Source: Comamonas serinivorans (GTDB taxonomy: Bacteria > Pseudomonadota > Gammaproteobacteria > Burkholderiales > Burkholderiaceae_C). From it: a DNA stretch of 64,000 bases. Location: contig NZ_CP021455.1 in assembly GCF_002158865.1 (NCBI RefSeq), positions 496,001-560,000 of the forward strand. Reading direction: 5' to 3'. The position numbers and the translations under genes were made by a program. Within the stretch, counting starts at the first letter, position 1; each line of letters opens with the position of its first letter. Positions 57,464 to 64,000 of this stretch are shown here, one piece after another. Below the pieces are notes generated by a model. The model saw nothing but the letters and a program-made list of their open reading frames with translations, did no database searches and was not told the origin of the DNA.

Positions 57464-58219
57464 TCAGGCTGCGCTGCGGTGCCGGTTCGCGCGCAGCTCC
57501 ACGCGGGTTTCCTGCACGATGGCCAGCAGGTCGCGCCATTGCTGGTGGTTGGCCTTCATGCCGTAGTCCAGGTGGGCCAGCTGGGCCTCGACCAGGTGCT
57601 GTACGCGCGTGTTCATGTCGGCCGGCGGCAGGCTCAGGTAGGCCTCGGCCTCCGAGCCCATGCGCTCGACCTTGGCGCCATGGCGGCGCGCAATGCGCAG
57701 CATGGCGGCGTTCTCGGTCAGGGCGTGGATGAACAGCTGATCCAGGCCATGCACGCGCGCGGAACGCACCGCATGCTCATACAGGCGCGAACCCAGGCGC
57801 TGGCCGCGCAGCTCGGTCTGCACCGAGACGCCGAATTCGGCGCAGCGGCCATGGGCCTCGCCGGGCAGGCCCAGCACGGCCTGGGCTTCACCCGGCAGCG
57901 GCAGCGCCAGGTGCGACACGGCCACGAGTTCGAGCCGGCGGTTGAAGATGCCGTGCAGCTCGTCGCGGTCGAAGTTCAGGCCGTTCACATAGCGCGTCAT
58001 CTGCTCGTCGGTGGCCTGGTAGCCAAAGCGCAGGTAGCGGTCGCGGGCGGACAGGCGCATCAGGTGCGCCAGGATCTGCGGGCGGTGACGCTCGCTCAGG
58101 GGGCGGATGGCCACGAGCTCGAACAATCGACCCAGGCCAGTCTGTGCCGCGCCTTGTGGGCGCGGTGCGGCGGCCGGACGGGCCGCTGCAGGGGTGGGTG
58201 TAGCGATCATGGCGCTCAT
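57464..58219 (-). CDS. GNAT family N-acetyltransferase
   Basis: A 251-residue protein. An Ala/Pro-rich N-terminal stretch of about 25 residues precedes a GNAT fold: AEFGVSVQTELRGQRLGSRLYEHAVRSAR carries the acetyl-CoA motif (RGQRLGS), and LDQLFIHALTENAAMLRIARRHGAKV is the following strand and helix. The substrate, protein or small molecule, is unknown. The start is uncertain between the ATGs at 58219 and 58210. It stands between corC and the NYN-domain gene, each in the same direction. Confidence 0.88.
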   Translation of the reverse strand: MSAMIATPTPAAARPAAAPRPQGAAQTGLGRLFELVAIRPLSERHRPQILAHLMRLSARDRYLRFGYQATDEQMTRYVNGLNFDRDELHGIFNRRLELVAVSHLALPLPGEAQAVLGLPGEAHGRCAEFGVSVQTELRGQRLGSRLYEHAVRSARVHGLDQLFIHALTENAAMLRIARRHGAKVERMGSEAEAYLSLPPADMNTRVQHLVEAQLAHLDYGMKANHQQWRDLLAIVQETRVELRANRHRSAA

Positions 58220-58280
58220 TATTGGTACAAACCCTAGGGTGTGCACCTCAATTCACGCCCTTGAAATGTGCGGGCGGTGC

Positions 58281-58814
58281 TCAGCGGTCGATCATGGGGC
58301 TCATGTCTTCGAGCCACAGCACCTTGTCGGCATAGGACTGCAGATCGGGCGAGAGGTTGGTCATCGAGCCGCAGAGCCAGATCTCCTTGCGTAGCTCGGA
58401 CTTGACGTAGGAGATGGCGTCCTCGAAGTCGCCATCGCCGGCGCAGAGGATGAGCCGGTCGTAGGCGCCCTGGGCGGCCAGCTTGATGATGAGCGTGGCG
58501 ATGCCCACGTCCACGCCTTTTTGCACCTGGCGGTCGAAGGTCTTGCCGCAGTCGGGGCAACGCAGGTGCATGGACTTGAGCTTGTAGAGCTGCACCCGGA
58601 ACTTGGGGCCCTTGGGCGGCGCGCTCTTGAGCCAGTTGTAAAAGCCCTGCAGGTCGTCGCTCGAGGTGTCCTGGGCCGAGTTCAGGAAGTAGCTCTCGTA
58701 CAGCGGTTCGCCGTTCAGCGTTTCCAGGTGGTTCTTCAGCTTCAGGTAGTCGAAGGGGCGCGACTTGCCGTGGTTGAACAGGTAGGCGGCGTCGATGATC
58801 CAGACGGTTCTCAT
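58281..58814 (-). CDS. NYN domain (LabA/DUF88-like) protein with zinc-finger cysteines
   Basis: A 177-residue PIN-like NYN protein. WIIDAAYLFNHG has the first acidic residue, KGVDVGIATLIIKLA the second cluster and LCAGDGDFEDAISYVK the third, the acidic triad expected for a nuclease. CPDC (with one more cysteine-free arm) precedes the second cluster, which suggests a metal-binding knuckle. Some NYN proteins are RNases. Its start shares ATGA with the rsmA stop, so it is coupled to the 16S rRNA dimethylase gene, suggesting an rRNA-linked role (inference). Confidence 0.87.
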   Translation of the reverse strand: MRTVWIIDAAYLFNHGKSRPFDYLKLKNHLETLNGEPLYESYFLNSAQDTSSDDLQGFYNWLKSAPPKGPKFRVQLYKLKSMHLRCPDCGKTFDRQVQKGVDVGIATLIIKLAAQGAYDRLILCAGDGDFEDAISYVKSELRKEIWLCGSMTNLSPDLQSYADKVLWLEDMSPMIDR

Positions 58815-59758
58815 GCCAGGCCTTTCTGGGTGGCCTGGGCCAGCGCCACGTACTCGGACACCGGCACTTCTTCGGCGCGGCGCTGTACGTCGAAGGTCCC
58901 GGCGAAGCCGCGCGCGTCCAGCCACGCGCCCAGGGTGTGGCGCAGCAGCTTGCGGCGCTGGCTGAAGGCGACCTGCACCAGGGCCTCGAGGTGGGGGCGG
59001 TCGATGGCCTCGAACGTGGTGCGCGGCACCATGCGCACCACGGCCGAATCGACCTTGGGCGGCGGGTCGAAGCTCTCGGGTGGCACGAAGAGGATGTTCT
59101 CCATCGCGTAGCGCCACTGCAGCACCACCGACAGGCGGCCGTAGTCGCTGGTGGCGGGCAGGGCCACCATGCGGTCGATCACCTCTTTTTGCAGCATGAA
59201 GTGCTGGTCCTGCACCGCGTCGACGAACTGCAGCAGGTGAAACAGCAGCGGCGTGGAGATGTTGTAGGGCAGGTTGCCGACGATGCGCAGCTTGTGAGAT
59301 GGGGTATCAGCCGATTGCCGACTGTCTGACGTCGGTGATGGCTGAATACTGCTGTCAGGCGCTGCGGCCGAGGCGTGGGCGTGCGCGTCCTGGGCCAGGG
59401 TGGCGAAGTCCACCCGCAGCACATCGCTTTCCACCACGTACAGTCCCGCCTGCCGGCGCAGGCGCGCCGCCAGGTCGCGGTCGATTTCGACCACGGTCAG
59501 GCGGCCCAGGGCGTCGAGCAGGGGTTGCGTCAGCGCGGCGAGGCCGGGGCCGATTTCGACCATGGCCTGGCCGGGGCGCGGATCGATCTCGCGCACCATG
59601 GCGTGGATGATGGCTTCATCGGCCAGGAAGTGCTGGCCGAAGCGCTTGCGCGCGTGGTGGCCGCTGCCCATGGCGCCACGCGATGCGCCGGAGGGCGCGC
59701 CGTGCGAGGCGCCGCGGGGTCCGCGGGCGGGCGGTTTGGAAGGGCGCTGGGTGGACAT
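58811..59758 (-). CDS. rsmA: 16S rRNA (adenine(1518)-N6/adenine(1519)-N6)-dimethyltransferase
   Basis: A 315-residue KsgA enzyme. KRFGQHFLADEAIIHAMV opens the domain, MVEIGPGLAALTQPLL binds SAM, and NLPYNISTPLLFHLL is catalytic motif IV; QKEVIDRMVA and FSQRRKLLRHTL follow. Residues 1-35 are a basic disordered extension. Between the DFATLAQD strand and KLRIVGNLPYN there are about 33 residues where E. coli has about six. Most of the excess is Ser/Thr/Asp-rich (SSIQPSPTSDSRQSADTPS) and encoded by a dyad element. The start at 59758 is set by the family-like N-terminus. Translation is coupled to the NYN gene. Confidence 0.97.
   Translation of the reverse strand: MSTQRPSKPPARGPRGASHGAPSGASRGAMGSGHHARKRFGQHFLADEAIIHAMVREIDPRPGQAMVEIGPGLAALTQPLLDALGRLTVVEIDRDLAARLRRQAGLYVVESDVLRVDFATLAQDAHAHASAAAPDSSIQPSPTSDSRQSADTPSHKLRIVGNLPYNISTPLLFHLLQFVDAVQDQHFMLQKEVIDRMVALPATSDYGRLSVVLQWRYAMENILFVPPESFDPPPKVDSAVVRMVPRTTFEAIDRPHLEALVQVAFSQRRKLLRHTLGAWLDARGFAGTFDVQRRAEEVPVSEYVALAQATQKGLA
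59304..59349. repeat. 46-bp dyad element inserted in rsmA
   Basis: GTAT-N11-CGAC-N8-GTCG-N11-ATAC: the inner tetrads have changed together and still pair. It is read in frame around residues 137-152, where RsmA homologues are shorter, so it looks like a true insertion. Confidence 0.9.
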
Positions 59759-59780
59759 GGGGGCTTTCTTCGGGGTTCGG

Positions 59781-59818
59781 CAAAACGAAACGCCACCGTC
59801 GGCGGGAACGGTGGCGTT
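59781..59818 (-). terminator. Intrinsic terminator downstream of surA
   Basis: On the minus strand a perfect 11-bp stem (AACGCCACCGT with ACGGTGGCGTT, 8-base loop) is followed by TCGTTTTG. It lies about 20 bases past the surA stop, before rsmA. It is distinct from the dyad family. Confidence 0.85.
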
Positions 59819-59837
59819 CGTGGCTGGGGATGACCGC

Positions 59838-61406
59838 TTACTGCGGTGCTTCGCGCATCTCGACGAAGGCGCGGCCTCGCACCTCCTGGGCCCAGACGTC
59901 GTACTCCTCGGCCATCTTGCGCTCGCGCAGGATGTTGCGCGCCAGGGCACGTTGGTCGGTCTCGCTCAGCGGCTGTTCGCGGCGCTCGAGCACCTGGATC
60001 AGGTGCAGGCCAAAGCGCGAGCGCAGCGGCTCGCTGACCTGGCCCTGGGCCAGGCCGTTCATGACCTGCTCGAACTCGGGCACGAACTGGCCGGGGTTGG
60101 CCCAGCCCAGGTCGCCGCCGTCCTTGGCGCTGCCGTCTTTGGAGTACTGGCGCGCCATGTCGGCGAAGTCGGCCTGACCGGCGTCGACGCGGCGCTTGAT
60201 GTCGCGCAGGCGCTCCAGCGCCGAGGCTTCGTCCGACGGCGAGCTGACGTTGAGCAGGATGTGCCGCGCATGCGTCTGGGGCACGGTCACCGTGGGCATG
60301 GCGCCCTTCTTGCGCTCGATCACCTTGAGGATGTGAAAGCCGGCGTCCGAACGCACCACATCGGTCACACCGCCCACGCCGAGCCGGCTGGTGGCGCTGA
60401 CGAAGAGGGCGGGGTATTTGTCAACGGGCCGCAGGCCCAGCTCGCCCCCATCGCGGCCCTGGTTGGTGCTTTGGGAATACTCGGCCGCCAGCTTGGCGAA
60501 GTCTTCGCCGGCCTTGGCGCGCTTGTCGGCTTCGTCGGCGCGCTCGCGCAGCTTGGCCACCTCGGCGGGCGAGCTGTTTTCGGGCACGCGGATCAGGATC
60601 ATGGCCAGGTTGACCTCGGGCACGGATTGCACGCCCTGCTGGACGGCCTGTTCGCGCAGGAAGCGGTCGATGTCGTTGTCCGTGACCTTGACGCGGGCTT
60701 CGACCGCGCGTTCGCGCAGGCGCTGCAGCAGGATCTGGCGCTGCAGGTCGGCGCGGAAATCCTGCACCGAGATGCCTTCGGCCCGGAGCGCCCGGTGCAG
60801 GGCCTGGGTCGAGGGCAGGTCGTTCTGCTGCGCCACCGAGGCCTCGGCCTGGTCCAGCGTCAGCTGATCCACCTGCAGCCCCATTTCCTTGGCCAGCTGC
60901 ACCTGCGCACGCTCGGAGATGAACAGGTCCAGCACCTGCTTGCGCAGCACGTCTTCGGGCGGCATGGCCACGTTCCGCTGGCTCAGCTGCTGCTGCGCGC
61001 GCGCGATGCGGGCTCGCAGCTCGTTGTTGGTGATGGGTTCGCTGTTCACCAGGGCGACGATGTAGTCGGCCTGCCGTGGCTTGGCGCTGGGGGCTGCGGA
61101 GGCGCCGCTGGTGCCCGTGACGGTGGCGCTGGCTGCCGGCGCGGCCACCGCGGCTGCACCTGCTGCAGCGCCGGCGGCCTTGGCTTTGTCCGCTGTGCTG
61201 GCGCCGGTGGCTTTGCGGGCCGGCGCCTTGCGCGCCTGGGCCTTGGGTTTGGCGGCGGTCTTGGCTTTGGCCTGGGTCGGGGCCGGCTTGCTGGCCTGGT
61301 TGCCCGTCGATTGGGCCAGGGCGCCTGAGGCGCTCAGGCTGGCCAAGCCGGCCACCGCCAGCGCGACGGCATGCCGCACCAGCTTGCGTTGTAGGGAATC
61401 ACTCAT
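59838..61406 (-). CDS. surA: Periplasmic chaperone and peptidyl-prolyl isomerase SurA
   Basis: A 522-residue protein. A signal peptide (residues about 1-32, ending in SGALAQ) is followed by an unusually long Ala/Lys/Thr-rich linker (about 33-100) that explains the excess over the ~430 residues of E. coli SurA. The SurA_N chaperone domain starts at ADYIVALVNSEPITNNEL, and two parvulin domains follow (AMILIRVPENSSP...GGELGLRPVDKYP; ARHILLNVSSP...GGDLGWANPGQFVPEFE). SurA escorts outer-membrane proteins, including LptD, to the BAM complex. It overlaps lptD by 8 bases and ends at an intrinsic terminator. Confidence 0.97.
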   Translation of the reverse strand: MSDSLQRKLVRHAVALAVAGLASLSASGALAQSTGNQASKPAPTQAKAKTAAKPKAQARKAPARKATGASTADKAKAAGAAAGAAAVAAPAASATVTGTSGASAAPSAKPRQADYIVALVNSEPITNNELRARIARAQQQLSQRNVAMPPEDVLRKQVLDLFISERAQVQLAKEMGLQVDQLTLDQAEASVAQQNDLPSTQALHRALRAEGISVQDFRADLQRQILLQRLRERAVEARVKVTDNDIDRFLREQAVQQGVQSVPEVNLAMILIRVPENSSPAEVAKLRERADEADKRAKAGEDFAKLAAEYSQSTNQGRDGGELGLRPVDKYPALFVSATSRLGVGGVTDVVRSDAGFHILKVIERKKGAMPTVTVPQTHARHILLNVSSPSDEASALERLRDIKRRVDAGQADFADMARQYSKDGSAKDGGDLGWANPGQFVPEFEQVMNGLAQGQVSEPLRSRFGLHLIQVLERREQPLSETDQRALARNILRERKMAEEYDVWAQEVRGRAFVEMREAPQ

Positions 61407-63792
61407 AGTTGCTGAAACGGCTTGGGGTTTCGACGGTCTCGCGCAGGTACTGGTAACGCGGCACGTTGTCCTTGAGGGTCTGCAGGGGGTTGGAGCCCAC
61501 ACGTGCAAAACCGACGAATTCGATCTGGAACAGCACCCGCTTGGTGGCGGTGACGGTGGTGCTCTGCAGGCGCTCGAACACCACGCGGCCAATCCAGCAG
61601 CAGGCGTCGTATTCAAAGCCGACCACGGCATCCACCAGGCGACTGTCGCGCAGACTGTAGTTCAAACGACCGACGCTGTACCACCGGTTGCTGCCTTGTC
61701 CGCGCCCTGCGCCCAGGTTTTCGCCCTTGTCGCCCCACAGGTCGTTGATGGGCCATTGCCAACCCACGTCGACCTGCTCGCTTTGGCCGCGCTGCAGGCG
61801 GTAGGCCATGCTCACGGTGCGGTAGGGGCTGGGCGAGTAGCGCGCACCAATGGTGCTGCGGATGGAGCGGTTGAGCTTGGGGTTGTACTGGACCACGGAG
61901 TCCACCGACCAGCGCGGGTTCCAGCTGACGCGGCCGCCCACGAGGATGTCCGACAGGCGTTCGCTGTAGGCGTCCACGCCGGGCATGGTCACGCGCTGGT
62001 CCTTGAAGCGGTAGCGCTGGGCGATGCCCACGGCCAGCTTCTCGGCGCCGGTTTCGGCGTCCAGCAGGCGCGACGTCACGCCGGTGGTCAACGAGTGGTT
62101 GTCGGCGATGCGGTCGTTGCCCACGAACGCGTTCTCGGTGTAGATGGTGGCGAAGTTGAAGTCGTAGGCGGCCGTGTCGTAGACGGGCAGCTGGCTTTGA
62201 TCGCGGTATGGGGTATAGGTGTAGAACGACCGAGGCTCCAACGTCATCGTGTAGTTCTGCCCGCCAAACTTGGCTTCGCGTTCAAAGCGCAGCCCGCCGT
62301 CCAGGCTGAAGGTGGGCAGGCTGCGCGAGTAGCTGGTGCGGCCATCGGCCAAGGGCGCATCGAAGCGGTAGGTGCTGGCGTGGTACTGCATCTTGGGGGT
62401 GATGAACCAGCCCGGCTGCTCCCAGGGGCGGCTGATCTCGAAACGCGCGAACGATCGCTCGGCGTTGGGCTGGCCGGTGTAGGCGCGGTCGGCCCGGAAC
62501 TTGGTGTAGTCCACGTCGACCGAGGCCTGCAGGCCGGGACCGAAGTCGGACTTGGCCCAGCGGCCGGCCAGCTGCGGCAGGCGGTCGTAGGGCGGCACGA
62601 TGGGCGCGGACACGTCCTGCAGCGTCTGCCATTTCTGGGCCCGGGCCAGCAGCGAGAAGTCACCGCGGTTCCAGGTCAGTGTGCCTTCGCTGTTGAGCAG
62701 GCGCTGGGTCAGCACGCGCTGTGCGGCCGAGTTGTTCTCACGGGGAAAGTCGCGCCAATATTGGTCGTCGCTGACGCGGTTGAGGTTGAGGTTCAGCCCC
62801 AGGTTGCCGACCGCCTCGATCCCGGTCTGGATGTCGTGGCTGTGCTGCAGCGCATACGACCAGCGCGTGTCGTTGTTGGCCAGGCGGTCGCCGGGCAGCA
62901 CGCTGGCGGTCAGCGAACCGCGGTAGTTGTCTTCCAGGTAGCGGAACTGGCCCCCGAGGTTGACGCCGCGCTTGCTCAGCAGGGTGGGGAACAGCATGGC
63001 ATCGCGGTTGGGCGCGATGTTGAAGTAGTACGGCGCGGTCAGCTCGAAACCGCTGCGGTTGTTCAGGCCGAACGTGGGGGGCAGCCAGCCGGACTTGCGG
63101 TTGCTGGAGAGCGGAAAGCTCATGTTGGGCAGCGGCAGCACGGTCAGGCCGTAGAACTGCAGCTTGGCGCCCGAGGCGCGGCCCACCTGGGCTTCGGTGT
63201 CCAGCTCGATGTGATCGGCCGTCAACACCCATGGCGGGGGCGCGTTGGGGTCGGTCGGAATCGGGCAGGTGCTGTAGGTGGCGTTGTCGATCAGGGTGCG
63301 ATCGCTGTCCAGGAACGTGGCCTGGCTGGCCACGCCGTGGGCGCCATTGGCGAGCAGCTTGTAGTTGACGTTGCTGAAGTCGCCCTGCGAGGCATTCAGG
63401 CGCAGGCGCAGGCGGTCGCCCGAAAACTCGTTGCCCTGCTGGTTGATGTGCACCTGGCCCGTGGCGGTGGCCTGGTCGCTGAACTGGTCGTAATGCAGCT
63501 CGTTGGCACGCACGCTCAGCCCTGGGCGGCGCAGCTGGGCGTTGCCGCGCACGCCCATCTCAAATTCGCTGCGGTTGGTCAGTTCGTCGCCCGTCACGAT
63601 GAGCGCGCTTTGGCCTTCGGGCACCTGCTCCTGCAGGCTGGGCGTGGCACGCAGGCCCAGACCGCCAAAGGCCGGTTGTGCGCTGTCGGGCGCAGCCTGG
63701 GCGAAAACCGCTCCTGACACGCAGAGCAGCCAGCAGGCCAGGGCCGTTGGCGTCAGACACGAGGGGCGAGGTGGCGGGAGCGAGGCACGCAT
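61399..63792 (-). CDS. lptD: LPS-assembly protein LptD
   Basis: A 797-residue outer-membrane beta-barrel. After the signal sequence (ALACWLLCVSGAVFAQA) comes an OstA/LptA-like jelly roll (LIVTGDELTNRSEFEMGVRGNAQLRRPG, RLRLRLNASQGDF) and then a barrel with PNMSFPLSSNRKSGWLPPTFG, PRSFYTYTPYRDQS and YDACCWIGR. Cysteines for the interdomain disulfides are seen in YSTCPIP and ACCW. LptD inserts LPS into the outer leaflet together with LptE. Two starts are possible, ATG 63792 or 63816; the former gives the more usual signal peptide. It is first in lptD-surA and precedes rsmA, a conserved order. Confidence 0.97.
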   Translation of the reverse strand: MRASLPPPRPSCLTPTALACWLLCVSGAVFAQAAPDSAQPAFGGLGLRATPSLQEQVPEGQSALIVTGDELTNRSEFEMGVRGNAQLRRPGLSVRANELHYDQFSDQATATGQVHINQQGNEFSGDRLRLRLNASQGDFSNVNYKLLANGAHGVASQATFLDSDRTLIDNATYSTCPIPTDPNAPPPWVLTADHIELDTEAQVGRASGAKLQFYGLTVLPLPNMSFPLSSNRKSGWLPPTFGLNNRSGFELTAPYYFNIAPNRDAMLFPTLLSKRGVNLGGQFRYLEDNYRGSLTASVLPGDRLANNDTRWSYALQHSHDIQTGIEAVGNLGLNLNLNRVSDDQYWRDFPRENNSAAQRVLTQRLLNSEGTLTWNRGDFSLLARAQKWQTLQDVSAPIVPPYDRLPQLAGRWAKSDFGPGLQASVDVDYTKFRADRAYTGQPNAERSFARFEISRPWEQPGWFITPKMQYHASTYRFDAPLADGRTSYSRSLPTFSLDGGLRFEREAKFGGQNYTMTLEPRSFYTYTPYRDQSQLPVYDTAAYDFNFATIYTENAFVGNDRIADNHSLTTGVTSRLLDAETGAEKLAVGIAQRYRFKDQRVTMPGVDAYSERLSDILVGGRVSWNPRWSVDSVVQYNPKLNRSIRSTIGARYSPSPYRTVSMAYRLQRGQSEQVDVGWQWPINDLWGDKGENLGAGRGQGSNRWYSVGRLNYSLRDSRLVDAVVGFEYDACCWIGRVVFERLQSTTVTATKRVLFQIEFVGFARVGSNPLQTLKDNVPRYQYLRETVETPSRFSNYE

Positions 63793-64000
63793 GTCAAGGC
63801 ATAGGGAGGTTCGCATGGGTGACGAGGCAACGGGGCGTCCGGCGTCCCATGTGGGCGGCCAGGCCGCGGCAAGCCAAGGCATGGATTATCCATGAGGGTC
63901 CGGGGTTCCCAGGGATGGGCTCCAGGCAAGGCGTGACGAGGTGTTGTGGCGCGGGCCAGGCAGTTGGCTGGGCGCTTGTTGCGGACCAAACAGCGGGGTC
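63793..64000. other. Right edge, no gene supported
   Basis: About 200 bases upstream of lptD. The lptD promoter is probably here, but no clear elements are seen. The next gene must lie beyond the window. Confidence 0.4.

Noticed and set aside
59789..59818. Hairpin after surA as another dyad element
   Set aside because: It lacks the four tetrads and spacing and has a downstream T-rich tract on the minus strand, so it is an ordinary intrinsic terminator.
62205..62250. Possible dyad element near GGTATGGGGTATAGG in lptD
   Set aside because: No matching inner tetrads or right end at the required spacing, and the encoded YTYTPYRDQS is conserved LptD sequence.
61081..63717. Very long open frame (878 codons) antisense to surA and lptD
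   Set aside because: High G+C removes stop codons on the opposite strand; the sense frame encodes clear LptD and SurA domains, and the antisense product is Gln/His/Val-rich without motifs.
1..64000. tRNA genes, CRISPR arrays, insertion sequences and prophage genes
   Set aside because: No T-loop-like GGTTCGAATC segment in a plausible context, no regularly spaced direct repeats and no transposase or phage proteins were found by eye.

Overview
The window (about 70% G+C, dense genes, many ATGA stop-start overlaps) looks like a Burkholderiales betaproteobacterium, most likely Comamonadaceae. This rests on gene order and protein character: rplM-rpsI-bactofilin-erpA, corC-lnt-(...)-glyQ-glyS-gmhB-plsC-ygjP and lptD-surA-rsmA. 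I could not run a taxonomic search, so the family is an inference. No tRNA, rRNA, CRISPR array or insertion sequence was found.

Layout. (1) 1-20535: a surface-polysaccharide locus. Apart from a truncated glycosyltransferase at the left edge, everything is on the minus strand. In transcription order it runs DUF2304 protein, manC, ABC-2 permease (wzm-like), ABC ATPase with a C-terminal Wzt_C-type domain (wzt-like), methyltransferase, GT4/Stealth-like fusion, gmd, rmd, a membrane protein, a second methyltransferase, a second GT4/Stealth-like fusion, GtrA, a Dpm1-like GT2, a PIG-V-like mannosyltransferase, a small membrane-anchored protein and a GT22-like mannosyltransferase. manC, gmd and rmd point to GDP-D-rhamnose, and the ABC transporter points to an exported D-rhamnose-containing glycan capped by methylation. 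(2) 21030-24226: an fdt-like pair for a 3-acetamido-3,6-dideoxyhexose, then a small kinase. (3) 24337-38630: mixed metabolic genes, including an FMN-dependent glutamate-synthase-like protein, lpxO, an MFS exporter, a prolyl-4-hydroxylase-like oxygenase, the rtcB2-prfH ribosome-repair pair, a SpmA/SpmB-like protein, a TPM protein, an M20 hydrolase and a lipoprotein aminopeptidase. (4) 39010-41101: rplM, rpsI, bactofilin and erpA behind a strong promoter. (5) 41438-63792: housekeeping and envelope genes (trxC, dinG, ygjP, plsC, gmhB, glyS, glyQ, lnt, corC, rsmA, surA, lptD).

The most unusual signal is a family of short dispersed dyad elements with fixed geometry: GTAT-N11-CGTT-N8-AACG-N11-ATAC, 46 bp in all. 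I find 18 good copies and two weaker ones, about one per 3.5 kb. Thirteen good copies are intergenic, and eleven of those lie within about 65 nt downstream of a stop codon. Five lie inside genes without breaking the reading frame, including an apparent insert in RsmA just before its NLPYN motif. The inner tetrads covary (CGTT/AACG, CGAT/ATCG, CGAC/GTCG). The left and right arms differ in sequence, and nearly all copies point the same way whatever the gene strand. I do not recognise this family. It behaves like a palindromic mobile or structural element comparable to REP/MITE-type or Rickettsia palindromic elements.

The genes combine into an envelope-building theme: glycan synthesis and export, lipid A modification (lpxO), heptose supply (gmhB), lipoprotein maturation (lnt), and LPS and outer-membrane-protein assembly (lptD, surA).
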